From: Euryarchaeota archaeon UBA463
GTDB taxonomy: Archaea > Thermoplasmatota > Poseidoniia > Poseidoniales > Thalassarchaeaceae
Assembly: GCA_002501805.1 (NCBI GenBank)
Contig: DAOI01000011.1
Location: 11,661 to 75,660 of the forward strand
Reading direction: 5' to 3'
Length of the DNA: 64,000 bases
In this document: in pieces, positions 52,765 to 62,600 of the stretch
How positions within the stretch are numbered: the stretch's first letter is position 1
Layout of the letters: every line of letters begins with the position of its first letter
Made by a program: the position numbers and the translations under genes
Notes under the pieces: generated by a model
Seen by the model: the letters and a program-made list of their open reading frames with translations, nothing else
Databases searched by the model: none
Told to the model about the DNA's origin: nothing

Positions 52765-53637
52765 TTGGAGCTCGACGAGATAACAGAAGTTTTCGCTCCC
52801 GCGAAGCAATCTCTAGAGTCAGGATTAGACGAGAAGCGTGAGTTACGCGACGAGTTGAATGCCAAAGTTAGAGTTTACTTGGATACAAGGAACGAAGTAA
52901 ATAGGCAGGTCAAAGATCTCATTTCCGAAGTAAGGTCACAAAAAGAGATTCGCGATGAAGCCAATACCAGAGTCAAGGATCTCAAGCTCGAAAGAGCTGT
53001 TAAGTCTGATGAGTTGAAATCAATCAGAACCGAGTTAAGGGAGATATTGTCTAGATTGGAAGATAGCGGAGAGAAGGCTAAGAGAAATTCTGGACCTTCC
53101 CCTGCTAAAATTCGGGCGAAGATGGATGCCCTTGAGAGGAAATACGAAAGAGGGGGCTTCACAGGTGCTAGTGAGAAGGGTTTCTTCAGAGAAATGAAGA
53201 AGCTAAGTCAAGATTTGAAGGAAGCTAAAGAATCGAATAAAGATGGAGGAAGGCTGAGTGATCTGAAGTCCAGTGTACGTAGCGCTGAAAGGGCCCAAGA
53301 AGAAGCCCATAACAGAGTTGAGAAGGCAGTATTGTTAGCACAGGAGGCTCATGACTTGATGGTGGAATTGTCAGAAGAGGTTGACAGGTTGCGTGATCAG
53401 GCTAATTCCGCTCATTCCGGATTGACTAAATCTAAGAAGGAGGCTGACTCCATACATAGCCTATATATCGTCTCTTTGAGGTGCATTCACTCTATTCAAG
53501 ACCTGATTAATGCTATTGAGATGAGAACGGATGAGAATTCATCTGAAGGAAAGACTGAGGTCTCTGATCTCATGTCCAAGTTGATGTCAGGAGATACCCT
53601 CTCTACAGAAGAGCTTATGTCTCTGCAACGTAATTAG
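52765..53637 (+). CDS. Coiled-coil protein 3 of the rightward operon
   Basis: Protein of 290 residues, coiled coil from about 15 to 260, ending SKLMSGDTLSTEELMSLQRN. The predicted start is a TTG at 52765; stop codons close upstream and no ATG lies before residue 115, so a TTG start is the best reading. The 3' end overlaps the convergent orphan gene by 4 bp. It is the last gene of the rightward group, 64 bp after the second coiled-coil gene. Confidence 0.66.
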   Translation: MELDEITEVFAPAKQSLESGLDEKRELRDELNAKVRVYLDTRNEVNRQVKDLISEVRSQKEIRDEANTRVKDLKLERAVKSDELKSIRTELREILSRLEDSGEKAKRNSGPSPAKIRAKMDALERKYERGGFTGASEKGFFREMKKLSQDLKEAKESNKDGGRLSDLKSSVRSAERAQEEAHNRVEKAVLLAQEAHDLMVELSEEVDRLRDQANSAHSGLTKSKKEADSIHSLYIVSLRCIHSIQDLINAIEMRTDENSSEGKTEVSDLMSKLMSGDTLSTEELMSLQRN

Positions 53638-54572
53638 GGTAATGGGTATGTCCTGCCATTTATGGCATGCAACAGGACATCTTCTCTGCCCTCTAAATTC
53701 AGTATCCATGCGGGAAATACTGCACCAATAGTTCGGATTGTTATTGATTCCAAATCGACTCTCCACCATTCCAACAAGATGCTCCTCACTGAGTTTTCTG
53801 TTTGTTCCGATTCACCCTGTCTTCTTGCATCTAAAAGTGAGGGTAGCTTTGATATTAGTTTTTCTCGTTTCATCCATCTTGCTTCGGGAGGCACTATGAT
53901 CCTAAGGTTAGGGGTCGCAAAATTTTTGGCTTTATCTTCGAAAATTGATAGATTGGAAGACCATGGGTCTTCTATAATCATCCAGGTATCTCTTTCTGAG
54001 TCTCCTTCGGGCGAAACAATTTCCCCCTTAACCTCCCATATCTTACCTTCCAGAAATACTGGAGATGTAAGGGCGTTTTCAAGATTTTTTTGTAGAAGCC
54101 ATGAGTCTAGATTTATCAGTGCTTCTACAAGCCTTATTTCGCTCCTTTCATTTTCTGATGACGAGGTTTCGGAATTCATTTTGAGTCCGTGTTCATGAGG
54201 TAGAGAAACTTCTAAGTCTCCTGAAAGTATTGCTTCCCCAAACCAAACTGACATTTTACTAGGACCCCATGCGACCACTTGTGAGTCAGTAGGAAATATC
54301 GAGGAGGGGTCATCGGGAAGCTCCCTTTGACTGAGGAGCCAATGCCTACCGGGCGGTACATCTACGCACCACCTCTCAAGCTCAGCCCTACTGATGGGGA
54401 GTATATCGGACGGGATATGCCACACAGTAACGGGCGAACCTTTCACTACTCCAAATTCTGGCACTCTCTCTGCTACTCCGAGGAGTATGAAACCAGGGGT
54501 TGTTGTGCCTTGTGGCGACTCATGTAGGCGTACCCCTCTAACTGCTAGGAGTTGTCTGACTGCATCTTCCAC
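53634..54572 (-). CDS. Hypothetical protein, 312 residues
   Basis: Family not recognised. The protein is soluble, mixed alpha/beta and tryptophan-rich, with segments such as VSPEGDSERDTWMIIEDPW and LLEWWRVDLESITIR. No signal peptide or membrane helix is visible. It lies on the same strand as the RNA polymerase operon, 72 bp after L30e, at the place where nusA, rpsL and rpsG sit in many other archaea. It could belong to the transcript, but nothing in it suggests a role in translation. Confidence 0.7.
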   Translation of the reverse strand: MEDAVRQLLAVRGVRLHESPQGTTTPGFILLGVAERVPEFGVVKGSPVTVWHIPSDILPISRAELERWCVDVPPGRHWLLSQRELPDDPSSIFPTDSQVVAWGPSKMSVWFGEAILSGDLEVSLPHEHGLKMNSETSSSENERSEIRLVEALINLDSWLLQKNLENALTSPVFLEGKIWEVKGEIVSPEGDSERDTWMIIEDPWSSNLSIFEDKAKNFATPNLRIIVPPEARWMKREKLISKLPSLLDARRQGESEQTENSVRSILLEWWRVDLESITIRTIGAVFPAWILNLEGREDVLLHAINGRTYPLP

Positions 54573-54644
54573 GCTATACTGAAAGAGTTTACAGACTTGA
54601 AGCGTCCTATTGCACGACGGCAGGAGAGAGTTCTTTTCAGACTA

Positions 54645-54941
54645 TCAAAGGTTATGCTGGAGAGTTAGAAGATCACTCTGTCCTGGGTCTACTACGCATA
54701 GTGAGCTGACAGCGAAAGGCTTAGCACATGCAGATCCTAATTGTCTATTCACCATAAGGACCCTATGGACTGGTACTCCGGGATGAGTAGTAGATAAATC
54801 GGATAGGAAACTTTCCGGGCAGTTTGCTGCGACTAAAACTAGCCTAGCCTCCCCTTTAGAGCAGGCACCCATGGTTTCTCTCTGTCCGAAGATAATTTTT
54901 CCAGTACTCAACGCCTGTTTTAGGTTTCTTGTTAAATCCAT
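54645..54941 (-). CDS. rpl30e: Ribosomal protein L30e
   Basis: Large-subunit ribosomal protein of the L7Ae/L30e fold, about 98 residues. From the ATG at 54941 it begins MDLTRNLKQALSTGKIIFGQ and has CSKGEARLVLVAANCP and VPVHRVLMVNRQLG, typical of L30e, with the LG and AC of the RNA-binding loop. The frame extends to 54986 but would overlap rpoA2. It is 10 bp downstream of rpoA2, the conserved archaeal position. Confidence 0.93.
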   Translation of the reverse strand: MDLTRNLKQALSTGKIIFGQRETMGACSKGEARLVLVAANCPESFLSDLSTTHPGVPVHRVLMVNRQLGSACAKPFAVSSLCVVDPGQSDLLTLQHNL

Positions 54942-54951
54942 TTTTTCACCT

Positions 54952-56523
54952 CTATGCCTCGTCTGGGATATAGAACAGATCAACACTTCCCGTTCCCAGT
55001 GCTATTGGCTGTCCCACGACAATATTCTCAGTAACGCCCCTCAACTCGTCTCTCTCTCCGATGATTCCAGCCCTTAGTAGGTGAGAAACTGTAACCTCGA
55101 AGGCGGACCTAGCAAGAATGCTATGCTTCGTTCCGCTAACACCATGCCTTCCGATAGCCCTTACCTCACCAGTGCTGGTCATGACATCTGATACTGTGAT
55201 TAGATGTCTAACATCAACATCTAGTCCTGCTCCCTCCATGGTGTCTAGCATCTCATTAATTATGGCCTGTCTAGCGGCCTCTATTCCAAGATAGGACTGT
55301 ATCTCATTGATGTTGTTAGTGTACGTTCTGGATCTATCGACACCTGCGAACTCACTGACCTTGGCAAGGTTTGATCCGATTGTGGAGATGTAGTACTCAT
55401 CGTTCTCTCCAGCTTGTACATTTGCCCTCACAACTCCTCTAATGCCTTTCAGTTGGAGTTTCTTTATCTTGTCCTCGAGCTGGAGGAGGTCGGTATAGGT
55501 TGGCGGATCTGTCGCCAGAGTCTCCAAATCCTCTTTCTTAGCAACACCCGGAATAATTTTCAGCTCCGATGGTTTATCGTCTTTGTCGGATTGAATGTAA
55601 AGTCTGAGTGCTCTGCTGAGCTTGTCTTTTACCTCTGCGCCATTCATGTTCTTAAGCCTCATATTGGACTTGTTAAGCTTCAGGCTTAGGTATCTCTGAG
55701 CAACTTCAACATCAATATTTGCTATGTCGCTAGTGGTAGTAGCCTCTAGTCCAGCCGCAATCTCTCTGACTAGCTTCTCATTGGTCCTCAGTGGCTTTCC
55801 TTTGGAGTTCTTCTCATTAAGGTAAATCCTCATAGTAGGAGTGTTAGGTGTTTTCCTTGCATCTACAATCTCAATTATTCTAGGAAGACCCTGTGTTACG
55901 TTAACAGTAGCCACACCAGCGTAGTGGAAGGTCCTCATAGTCATCTGAGTACCGGGTTCTCCGATTGACTGCGCTGTGGTTATTCCAACGGCCTCGTGTG
56001 GATCGGCTCTTGAGGCTACTAATGATTCACTGGCAGAATTGATCACCTTCCTAGCCTTTGCAGGTGTTATTTTCTTCAAACCTCTAGCCCTGATTCCCTC
56101 TGTTAAATCCATAATCATTCTAGGGGTAAGGCTGACGTTTGCATCCACGGAAGCAGATAATAGATGCTGGTAAATCTCGTCTTGATGGTCAACGTCTCTG
56201 AGTATCTGGGATAGCTTGTGATCATCGTCAAATCCTTCTAGAGGAAGCATAGACTTCCTTCTCCTTCTAGATGCTGCTGACTTTCTCCTGACAACGGTTT
56301 TCTCGGTTGAAGCGGCCGCGCTTCTAGCAGATTTTGAGGATGCCGCCATTAGGTCACTAATTCTCTGAGCAGTACCTGAGTCGATACCACAAATCTGAGC
56401 TATTTGACCTGGTGTTAAAACTTTGACATCGTCCCACTTTCTGTCATCAGCAAGCTTGTGAGCATACTCCTCATCAATCTGTAAATCCATCAGTTTCTTT
56501 TTTGTTGCACTCTTAACGACCAT
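54952..56523 (-). CDS. rpoA2: RNA polymerase subunit A'' with extra N-terminal domain
   Basis: C-terminal part of the largest RNA polymerase subunit, 523 residues. The core begins near residue 145 (RMIMDLTEGIRARG) and contains the conserved DPHEAVGITTAQSIGEPGTQMTMRTFHYAG (166-195), the trigger-loop-linked LPRIIEIVDARKTPNTPTM, and the end RHGVSGTKHSILARSAFEV. Residues 1-60 form an extra domain (VKSATKKKLMDLQIDEEYAHKLADD onward at 3-27) followed by an Arg/Ser-rich linker (SAASRRRRKS). The same domain begins RpoH in this operon. Start and rpoA1 stop overlap by one base. Confidence 0.96.
   Translation of the reverse strand: MVVKSATKKKLMDLQIDEEYAHKLADDRKWDDVKVLTPGQIAQICGIDSGTAQRISDLMAASSKSARSAAASTEKTVVRRKSAASRRRRKSMLPLEGFDDDHKLSQILRDVDHQDEIYQHLLSASVDANVSLTPRMIMDLTEGIRARGLKKITPAKARKVINSASESLVASRADPHEAVGITTAQSIGEPGTQMTMRTFHYAGVATVNVTQGLPRIIEIVDARKTPNTPTMRIYLNEKNSKGKPLRTNEKLVREIAAGLEATTTSDIANIDVEVAQRYLSLKLNKSNMRLKNMNGAEVKDKLSRALRLYIQSDKDDKPSELKIIPGVAKKEDLETLATDPPTYTDLLQLEDKIKKLQLKGIRGVVRANVQAGENDEYYISTIGSNLAKVSEFAGVDRSRTYTNNINEIQSYLGIEAARQAIINEMLDTMEGAGLDVDVRHLITVSDVMTSTGEVRAIGRHGVSGTKHSILARSAFEVTVSHLLRAGIIGERDELRGVTENIVVGQPIALGTGSVDLFYIPDEA
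56344..56523 (-). other. Extra N-terminal domain of RpoA'' shared with RpoH
   Basis: Residues 1-60 of RpoA'', the counterpart of the RpoH N-terminal domain, followed by a linker with SRRRRKS. The polymerase core of RpoA'' begins well after it, so this is an addition to the normal subunit. Confidence 0.75.
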
Positions 56524-59500
56524 CAGTTCTCACCTCCCAATGCGTCATCGAGTACCATTGTTACATCAAATGGATCCCCTCCACGGCTTCGAGCTGGATC
56601 AACGCCATCCTCTCCATACTCGAACTGAATAATTCTATTTGCAGTATTCCTGACGGAACCCATTCCATCGTCAACGACCTTCAAGTCATCCATTGCATTG
56701 ATGAGCCTTCTCTGCATATATCCCGACTTAGCTGTCCTAACAGCTGTATCAACCAGTGATTCCCGGCCAGATACAGACAGCATGAAGAATTCTGTCGGCT
56801 CCAGTCCACGCTTGAATGAAGAGCCAACGAAACCCTTCTCCTGGGCTCCCTTGGAATTTCTTGCGAAGTGAGCCAATACCCTGTCCTGATATCCCCTTTC
56901 CAGACGCTTACCGCGAACCTTTGGTTGCCCTATGGAACCTGCCATCATAGCAAGGTTGTCCATGGACCCTCTGGCACCAGAGGTAGCCATCATTACAGCG
57001 GCGTTATCAGAACCAAGGAATGACTTGGCCACATTTCCTGATTCAGTCTTAGCTTCGTCAAGAATCATCAGAATATTCTCCTCTAGAGTTTCTAGTGGTG
57101 TTCTCCCAGGGCGTGTCTCATATCTCCTTCCATCTTTTCCGAATTTCTCTAACTCGGCATCGACAGCATCGCTTCCACGTTGATTAATCTTGGATATTTC
57201 TTCCTTAGCTTCTGGAGGCAAGTCCTCGTCATCTATCCCAGTGGTGAATCCTAGTGAAGTACATATGGAAATAGTCATTCTTGTCATTCTGTCCAAGAAC
57301 TCAGCGCCGGCGTCTGGACCGTGGGTGTGAACAACGGCATCCAGAAGTCTGCCATCTTCAGCTCCGATCCCTCTCTTGTCGATCGTACCTGAGACGTTAC
57401 CTTTAGTGACATTGACCTGATCTCCTATTCTACTAATGTAGTCAAGCTTGAATCCCTCTGGGACAATTAGGCTCAGAACATCACTACCTCTGTATCCCAC
57501 TACTCCGTCTTCCTCTATTTCGGGAGGAAGTTCTCCATCCCAATTTGTGTCTCCAAGAACTTGCATTACCAGATTCTTAGGCAGAATTCTATTACCGTGC
57601 GTAAGCAGGTATGCTCCTGAAATATGATCATGGATTCCACCGATAACGCTACCTCCGTATCTGGGTGTTATTATGTGCTCCTGAACTCTCATCAGAATCT
57701 TGGCTTCAGCTCTAGCTTCTTCACTCTGTATGACATGCAGATTCATTTCGTCACCGTCAAAATCAGCGTTGTAAGGCGTGCAGTCTGCTAAATTGAATCT
57801 GAATGTCTTTCCGGGCATTACTCTGATTTCATGCACCATCATGGACATCCTGTGAAGGGATGGTTGTCTGTTGAACAGTGCTACATCTCCGTCTATTAGG
57901 TGCCTCTCCACCACGACTCCTGGTCGTGGGTTTCCATCGAGATCATGTGTGCTGAGTCTATCTTCAATATCAGTTCCGATTGCGTTTCCGTACTCGTCCT
58001 CAATTTCTGGACTACCACAATGTGGACAAGTGACTTCTAAGTGTTCTGGCAGGTATTCAGTAGGGTTTTCCATCTCCCACTTCCACCTGTAATGGATTGC
58101 CGCCCTGGGATCGTTTTCAGGAAGAGGTAGGCCTCTCTCATCCTCGCCCTTGAGATTGGAAAGTGTCGAGTCTAGATCTACTCCCCATTCTTCTTCTAGT
58201 TCTCCGAACGAGTTTCTCCTCTTTTGTTGTTTGAGAACAAGACCGGGAAGGAAGTTAGGAGCTGGAAGTACATCGTTTAGGTCTGGCCTGTAACCACTGT
58301 ATGGTTCATCGTCACTACCTGAGTGACATTGGGGGTTAAGACACCTAAATCCAGCCCAGATATACTTGGTTCGATCCGTGATTCTTACCCTAAACCTATC
58401 TCCTCTGATGATGTAGTTTACACCAGGATGAACATCGGGCCCTCTCAGAATCATTTGCCTGAGCTGTTCCCTGTTTCTACTGGTTACCCTGATAGGCACG
58501 GTTAGTTCCTTAGCAGTTTGAACTGGTATTCCAACTTCATTAATTCCAAGGTTGGGGTCTGGACTGATTACAGTTCTAGCACAGAAGTTCACTCTCTTTC
58601 CGGAAAGATTGCTTCTGAAGCGACCTTCCTTTCCCTTGAGTCTTTGAGCTAATGTTTTCAGAGGCCTTCCAGAACGGTGCCTTGCAGGTGGAATTCCGCT
58701 AGTCTGATTATCAAAGTAAGTAGTACAGTGATACTGGAGGAGTTCCCAGAGATCCTCGACAATTAGCTGGGGCGCCCCTGCGTCCCTATTCTCCCTGAGT
58801 CTCTGATTGATTCTCAAAACATCCACCAGTTTGTGTGTTAGGTCATCCTCTGATCTGTCTCCGCTATCAAGCGTGATAGATGGCCTAACCGTAATTGGAG
58901 GAACAGGAAGTACCTTCATGATTGTCCATTCTGGCCTTGCAGCATCCTTGTCCATTCCGAGGAATATTAGGTGCTCATCAGGAATTCTCTCAAGCCACTC
59001 GCGGATGTCACGTGCGTTTAGCTTGTGCTCGCCCTTGTTTTCCTTCTTTTCTTTGAAAGTTGAAGGTTTGTCTAAAATAATCTTACCCTGCTCAGCACCA
59101 CAGTGCATACAGATAGTCCTCTTTTTGCTGGAACATTCCTTCTCAATATCCTTGATTGTATTCTTAAACTCACTAGAGCCGACACCGTGCTTTATGATGA
59201 CATCCTTCACTTTGTCCTTGTAGTAGTCTTGTTCTGACTTTTCTGGGTCGACTGGATGAGTATCCGGCTTGTCATGGAGAAGTATCTTACTGCATGTATT
59301 ACAAGTACATTTCAGAGAGGTCTTGATCAGATTGGTGAATCCTATGTGCATTACTGGCAATTCGAGAGCTATGTGGCCGAAGTGACTCGGGCACTCGTCA
59401 TGCTTGTTACCACATGTCTCGCACCTTACTCCTGGATCTATTACACCCATTTTTGGGTCCATTAGGCCTTGCTTGAAGGGATGTCCATCATCCTTGTAAG

Positions 59501-59615
59501 TATCCGCTGTCTTTACCTCGACAGAAGACATCTTTCGAATTTCGTTGGGGTCCATCAAGGTGAACTTGATAGCCTCAATTCTCTTAGGTATCTTAGCTGC
59601 ATCTTTAGCACTCAT
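56523..59615 (-). CDS. rpoA1: RNA polymerase subunit A' with an inserted zinc-ribbon-like region
   Basis: N-terminal part of the largest subunit, with the catalytic NADFDGD at 616-622 that holds the active-site Mg. The clamp zinc site is C65-x2-C68-x6-C75-x2-H78, and a second site uses CNTC (105-108) and CMHC (169-172). Other conserved blocks are GKEGRFRSNLSGKRVNFCARTVI, VVERHLIDGDVALFNRQPSLHRM and PGKTFRFNLADCTPYN. At 1030 residues it is about 130-150 longer than typical RpoA'. Between RFRVRITD (about 413) and VVERHL (567) lies an insertion with C425-x4-C430 and C530-x2-C533. It overlaps rpoB by 4 bp. Confidence 0.97.
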   Translation of the reverse strand: MSAKDAAKIPKRIEAIKFTLMDPNEIRKMSSVEVKTADTYKDDGHPFKQGLMDPKMGVIDPGVRCETCGNKHDECPSHFGHIALELPVMHIGFTNLIKTSLKCTCNTCSKILLHDKPDTHPVDPEKSEQDYYKDKVKDVIIKHGVGSSEFKNTIKDIEKECSSKKRTICMHCGAEQGKIILDKPSTFKEKKENKGEHKLNARDIREWLERIPDEHLIFLGMDKDAARPEWTIMKVLPVPPITVRPSITLDSGDRSEDDLTHKLVDVLRINQRLRENRDAGAPQLIVEDLWELLQYHCTTYFDNQTSGIPPARHRSGRPLKTLAQRLKGKEGRFRSNLSGKRVNFCARTVISPDPNLGINEVGIPVQTAKELTVPIRVTSRNREQLRQMILRGPDVHPGVNYIIRGDRFRVRITDRTKYIWAGFRCLNPQCHSGSDDEPYSGYRPDLNDVLPAPNFLPGLVLKQQKRRNSFGELEEEWGVDLDSTLSNLKGEDERGLPLPENDPRAAIHYRWKWEMENPTEYLPEHLEVTCPHCGSPEIEDEYGNAIGTDIEDRLSTHDLDGNPRPGVVVERHLIDGDVALFNRQPSLHRMSMMVHEIRVMPGKTFRFNLADCTPYNADFDGDEMNLHVIQSEEARAEAKILMRVQEHIITPRYGGSVIGGIHDHISGAYLLTHGNRILPKNLVMQVLGDTNWDGELPPEIEEDGVVGYRGSDVLSLIVPEGFKLDYISRIGDQVNVTKGNVSGTIDKRGIGAEDGRLLDAVVHTHGPDAGAEFLDRMTRMTISICTSLGFTTGIDDEDLPPEAKEEISKINQRGSDAVDAELEKFGKDGRRYETRPGRTPLETLEENILMILDEAKTESGNVAKSFLGSDNAAVMMATSGARGSMDNLAMMAGSIGQPKVRGKRLERGYQDRVLAHFARNSKGAQEKGFVGSSFKRGLEPTEFFMLSVSGRESLVDTAVRTAKSGYMQRRLINAMDDLKVVDDGMGSVRNTANRIIQFEYGEDGVDPARSRGGDPFDVTMVLDDALGGEN
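57927..58373 (-). other. Insertion in RpoA' with two cysteine pairs
   Basis: This stretch encodes residues about 415-563 of RpoA'. In M. jannaschii RpoA' the equivalent span is only about 20 residues. The insertion carries CLNPQC (425-430) and CPHC (530-533), which could form one zinc site across a loop of about 100 residues rich in acidic and aromatic residues. Confidence 0.65.
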
Positions 59616-62600
59616 CTTCTGTCCTCCAGTTCAAGTCTCATAGCTACTCCGAGACTCTTCATCTCGTCAAGAAGTAGCTTGAATGCATAGGATGTCTGGA
59701 CTGAATGTACATCCGCTCTGTCCCCACAGGAAGGGCAGACAGTTGTCCTCCTCTTCCAGTCATAGTATGCTATATGTCCACATCTCGGCGTATTACACAC
59801 CATCAATGGCCATCCATCTGACTCGTCCAGTAGACGATCTTTGATGACCATCGAAGCTCCATGAGAAATTAGACAGTCTCTTTCCATCTCTCCGAATCTT
59901 AGACCACCTTGTCTGGCTCGCCCCTCGGTCGGTTGCCTGGTGAGGATCTGAACCCTTCCCCTGCTCCTCGCGTGTAACTTACTGCTCACAAGATGGTGAA
60001 GCCTCTGGTAATATATGACCCCGACGAAAACCTCTGCGGGGTACTGCTCTCCGGTTTCTCCACTAATCATATTCTCTCTACCTGTGTGATTGAAGCCATT
60101 TCTCAGAAGACCCGCCCTCAGTGAGTCCTCCTTCTCCCCTGTAAATGCCGTTCCGTCGATTCTTCTGGCCTCGAGCGACCCTACCTTTCCACCAACCATC
60201 TCTAGTACGTGCGCGACAGTCATTCTCGAAGGAATGGCATGCGGATTGATGATCAGATCTGGGATAGTTCCATCTGCGGTGAAAGGCATATCTCTTTCTT
60301 CGACTATCCTACCGATGATTCCTTTCTGACCGTGACGACTGGCAAACTTATCTCCAAGCTCGGGTATTTTATTGGTCCTAACAGTAATCCTGACAAGTCT
60401 TCCTGAATCTAGTGATTCGGTAACGAATACATTGTCTACCCATCCATATTCTCCGTGCCTAACCATCATTGACGACTCTCTTCTCTCTTGAGCTTGTAGG
60501 AAAGCTCCGTGAGCCTCCTCGAGGAATCTCGGAGGACTGGTTTTACCGACGAGTACAGCAGAATCTGGCCCTCCTCCACTCGATAAGAACTCTTCAGGCA
60601 CTGGTAGACCGTCTCTTTCGAGATGTGCATAGCTATCGAATGACTTCATACCTTTGACCTCATCAAGTCCGGTTCCAGGGACCTCTATTCTCTCTTCCTG
60701 ACCCCCAGGGAACCTCCTATTTTCTGCATTGTAGGTTCTGATAAATGTTGATCTTCCAAGGCCACGTTCTACCGAGGCCTTGTTCATGATGACAGCGTCT
60801 TGCATGTTATACCCGTGATGACTCATTATCGCGACTACAAAGTTCTGACCACCCGGCCTGCTGTTGAAATTAGTGGTATCCATTGCCCTAGTCCCCACCA
60901 CGGAGACCTGTGGATAGTGCATCACATGCGCCCTAGTGTCTGGTCTGAGGCGATAGTTGGCACTTGGCAGACCCAGGCTCTGCTTTACCATTGCAGTTCC
61001 TCCAGTAACACGAGGCGTAGAGTTGTGCTCAGGGTATGGGACCAATGCGGCACATACTCCCAGAATTAGCTGAGGATCGATTTCCACATGAGTGTAGACC
61101 AGAACAGTATTGTCTTTCTTCTCTTTCTTACGAAGAGTTTCGATTTCCTTCTGGTGATAGTTGAGTGGTACTGAGAATTTTTCGGAAACTGTACTCCCGT
61201 CTGGCATCTGAACTTCTACCTTCAGTTTAGCCTTCGAAATCTCTTCTTGTCCAAGATTCGTCCACTCGACCTTAGCTGGATCCATAGGCCTCTTGTTCTT
61301 AGGAGAAAGCTCCGGTAAATCGAATGGCCTAGGAGCAATGAGAAGATCTTCCTCTTCCTCGGCGTCTACCCACTCTATGACTCCTGAAGAAACCAAATCA
61401 GAGAATGTAATTTCGCCTGTCCTTAAGGCCTCCAAGTGGAACTTGGCTAAATTTAGAGAACCGTCTTCTAGAACTAGCAGGGGCCTCATTATTCTCCCTC
61501 GGTCAGTATTGATGTAAACGTCCCTATTTTCAGTATCATGACGTATACTTACCTCGGGCCTTATTCTTCCCGATCTCCTTCTTCTCTTGAACTGCGAAAC
61601 GAGTTTATTGGGCCTCTTATGCAGGCCGAAAATATCCCCATTCACGTGAATCCTAGAACCATCGGCCCAACCTTCTGGGTTGGGGTTGACTCCTGCCTCA
61701 ACTAAGAGCTCCTTGACATCATCCTCAGGAACCTCTTCTGAAACATCTATCATTTGTGCGGCGTTCTTGACAAGTCCGCAGTTCTGACCCTCTGGGGTCT
61801 CATTTGGACATAGTCTGCCCCAGTGGGTTGGGTGGAGGTCCCTGGCTTCGAAATGAGGCTGGCTTCTCACAAGAGGGCTAGTAACCCTTCTCATGTGAGA
61901 CAGAGAAGCTAGGTAAGTAGTCCTGTCCAGTAGTTGGCTGACTCCTGATCTACCCCCAACCCAGTTTCCTGTAGCTAGAGCGTGCATTATCTTGGAAGTC
62001 AGTACATCTGGCCTGAGGCAGGAGTTGATTTTCAACTCTCTCTTCCTGTTGTGATGCCTCTCAAGCTGATATTTCAAGTCCCTTGCTAGTCCCTGAACAC
62101 CAACTCTGAAAAGATCCTCCATCAAATCTCCTGCGAGTCTGACTCTCTTGTTGGCGTAGTGATCCTTGTCGTTGGGGTCCCTGTTAGTTATTGCCATCTC
62201 CAAGACTTGCCTAACAATCCTACCAAGGAATATAGCCTTCTTTGTCCTAACATCATCTTCAGAACCAAGATGAGGGAGCAGTTCCTTGTCTAATAAGTTC
62301 TGAATTCTGGATTCCCTGTACTCTTTCTGCTGACCTGCAGCGAATTTCTTCTCGAGCCATGCCATTGCCTCTTCAGTATTATCGACACCATACTCTGGGT
62401 TATCTTTGACGTCGTTGAGGTTTGCAACTGTATATTTCATTGCTTCAACAGGTCCTGCGATTGCAGAGAAGATATCCCTATCATTCTCCATTCCAAGAGC
62501 CCTCATTAGCAGAACTACTGGAATTGCTGTGGTTCCCGCACTGGGAATCTTGACCATGAGCATCCCATCACGTCTCTTTTCGACATTGATTGGTTTCCTT

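Noticed and set aside
61000..62000. Split point of RpoB into B'' and B'
   Set aside because: The frame is continuous through the region where other euryarchaea split the gene; no internal stop, start or ribosome-binding site is seen.
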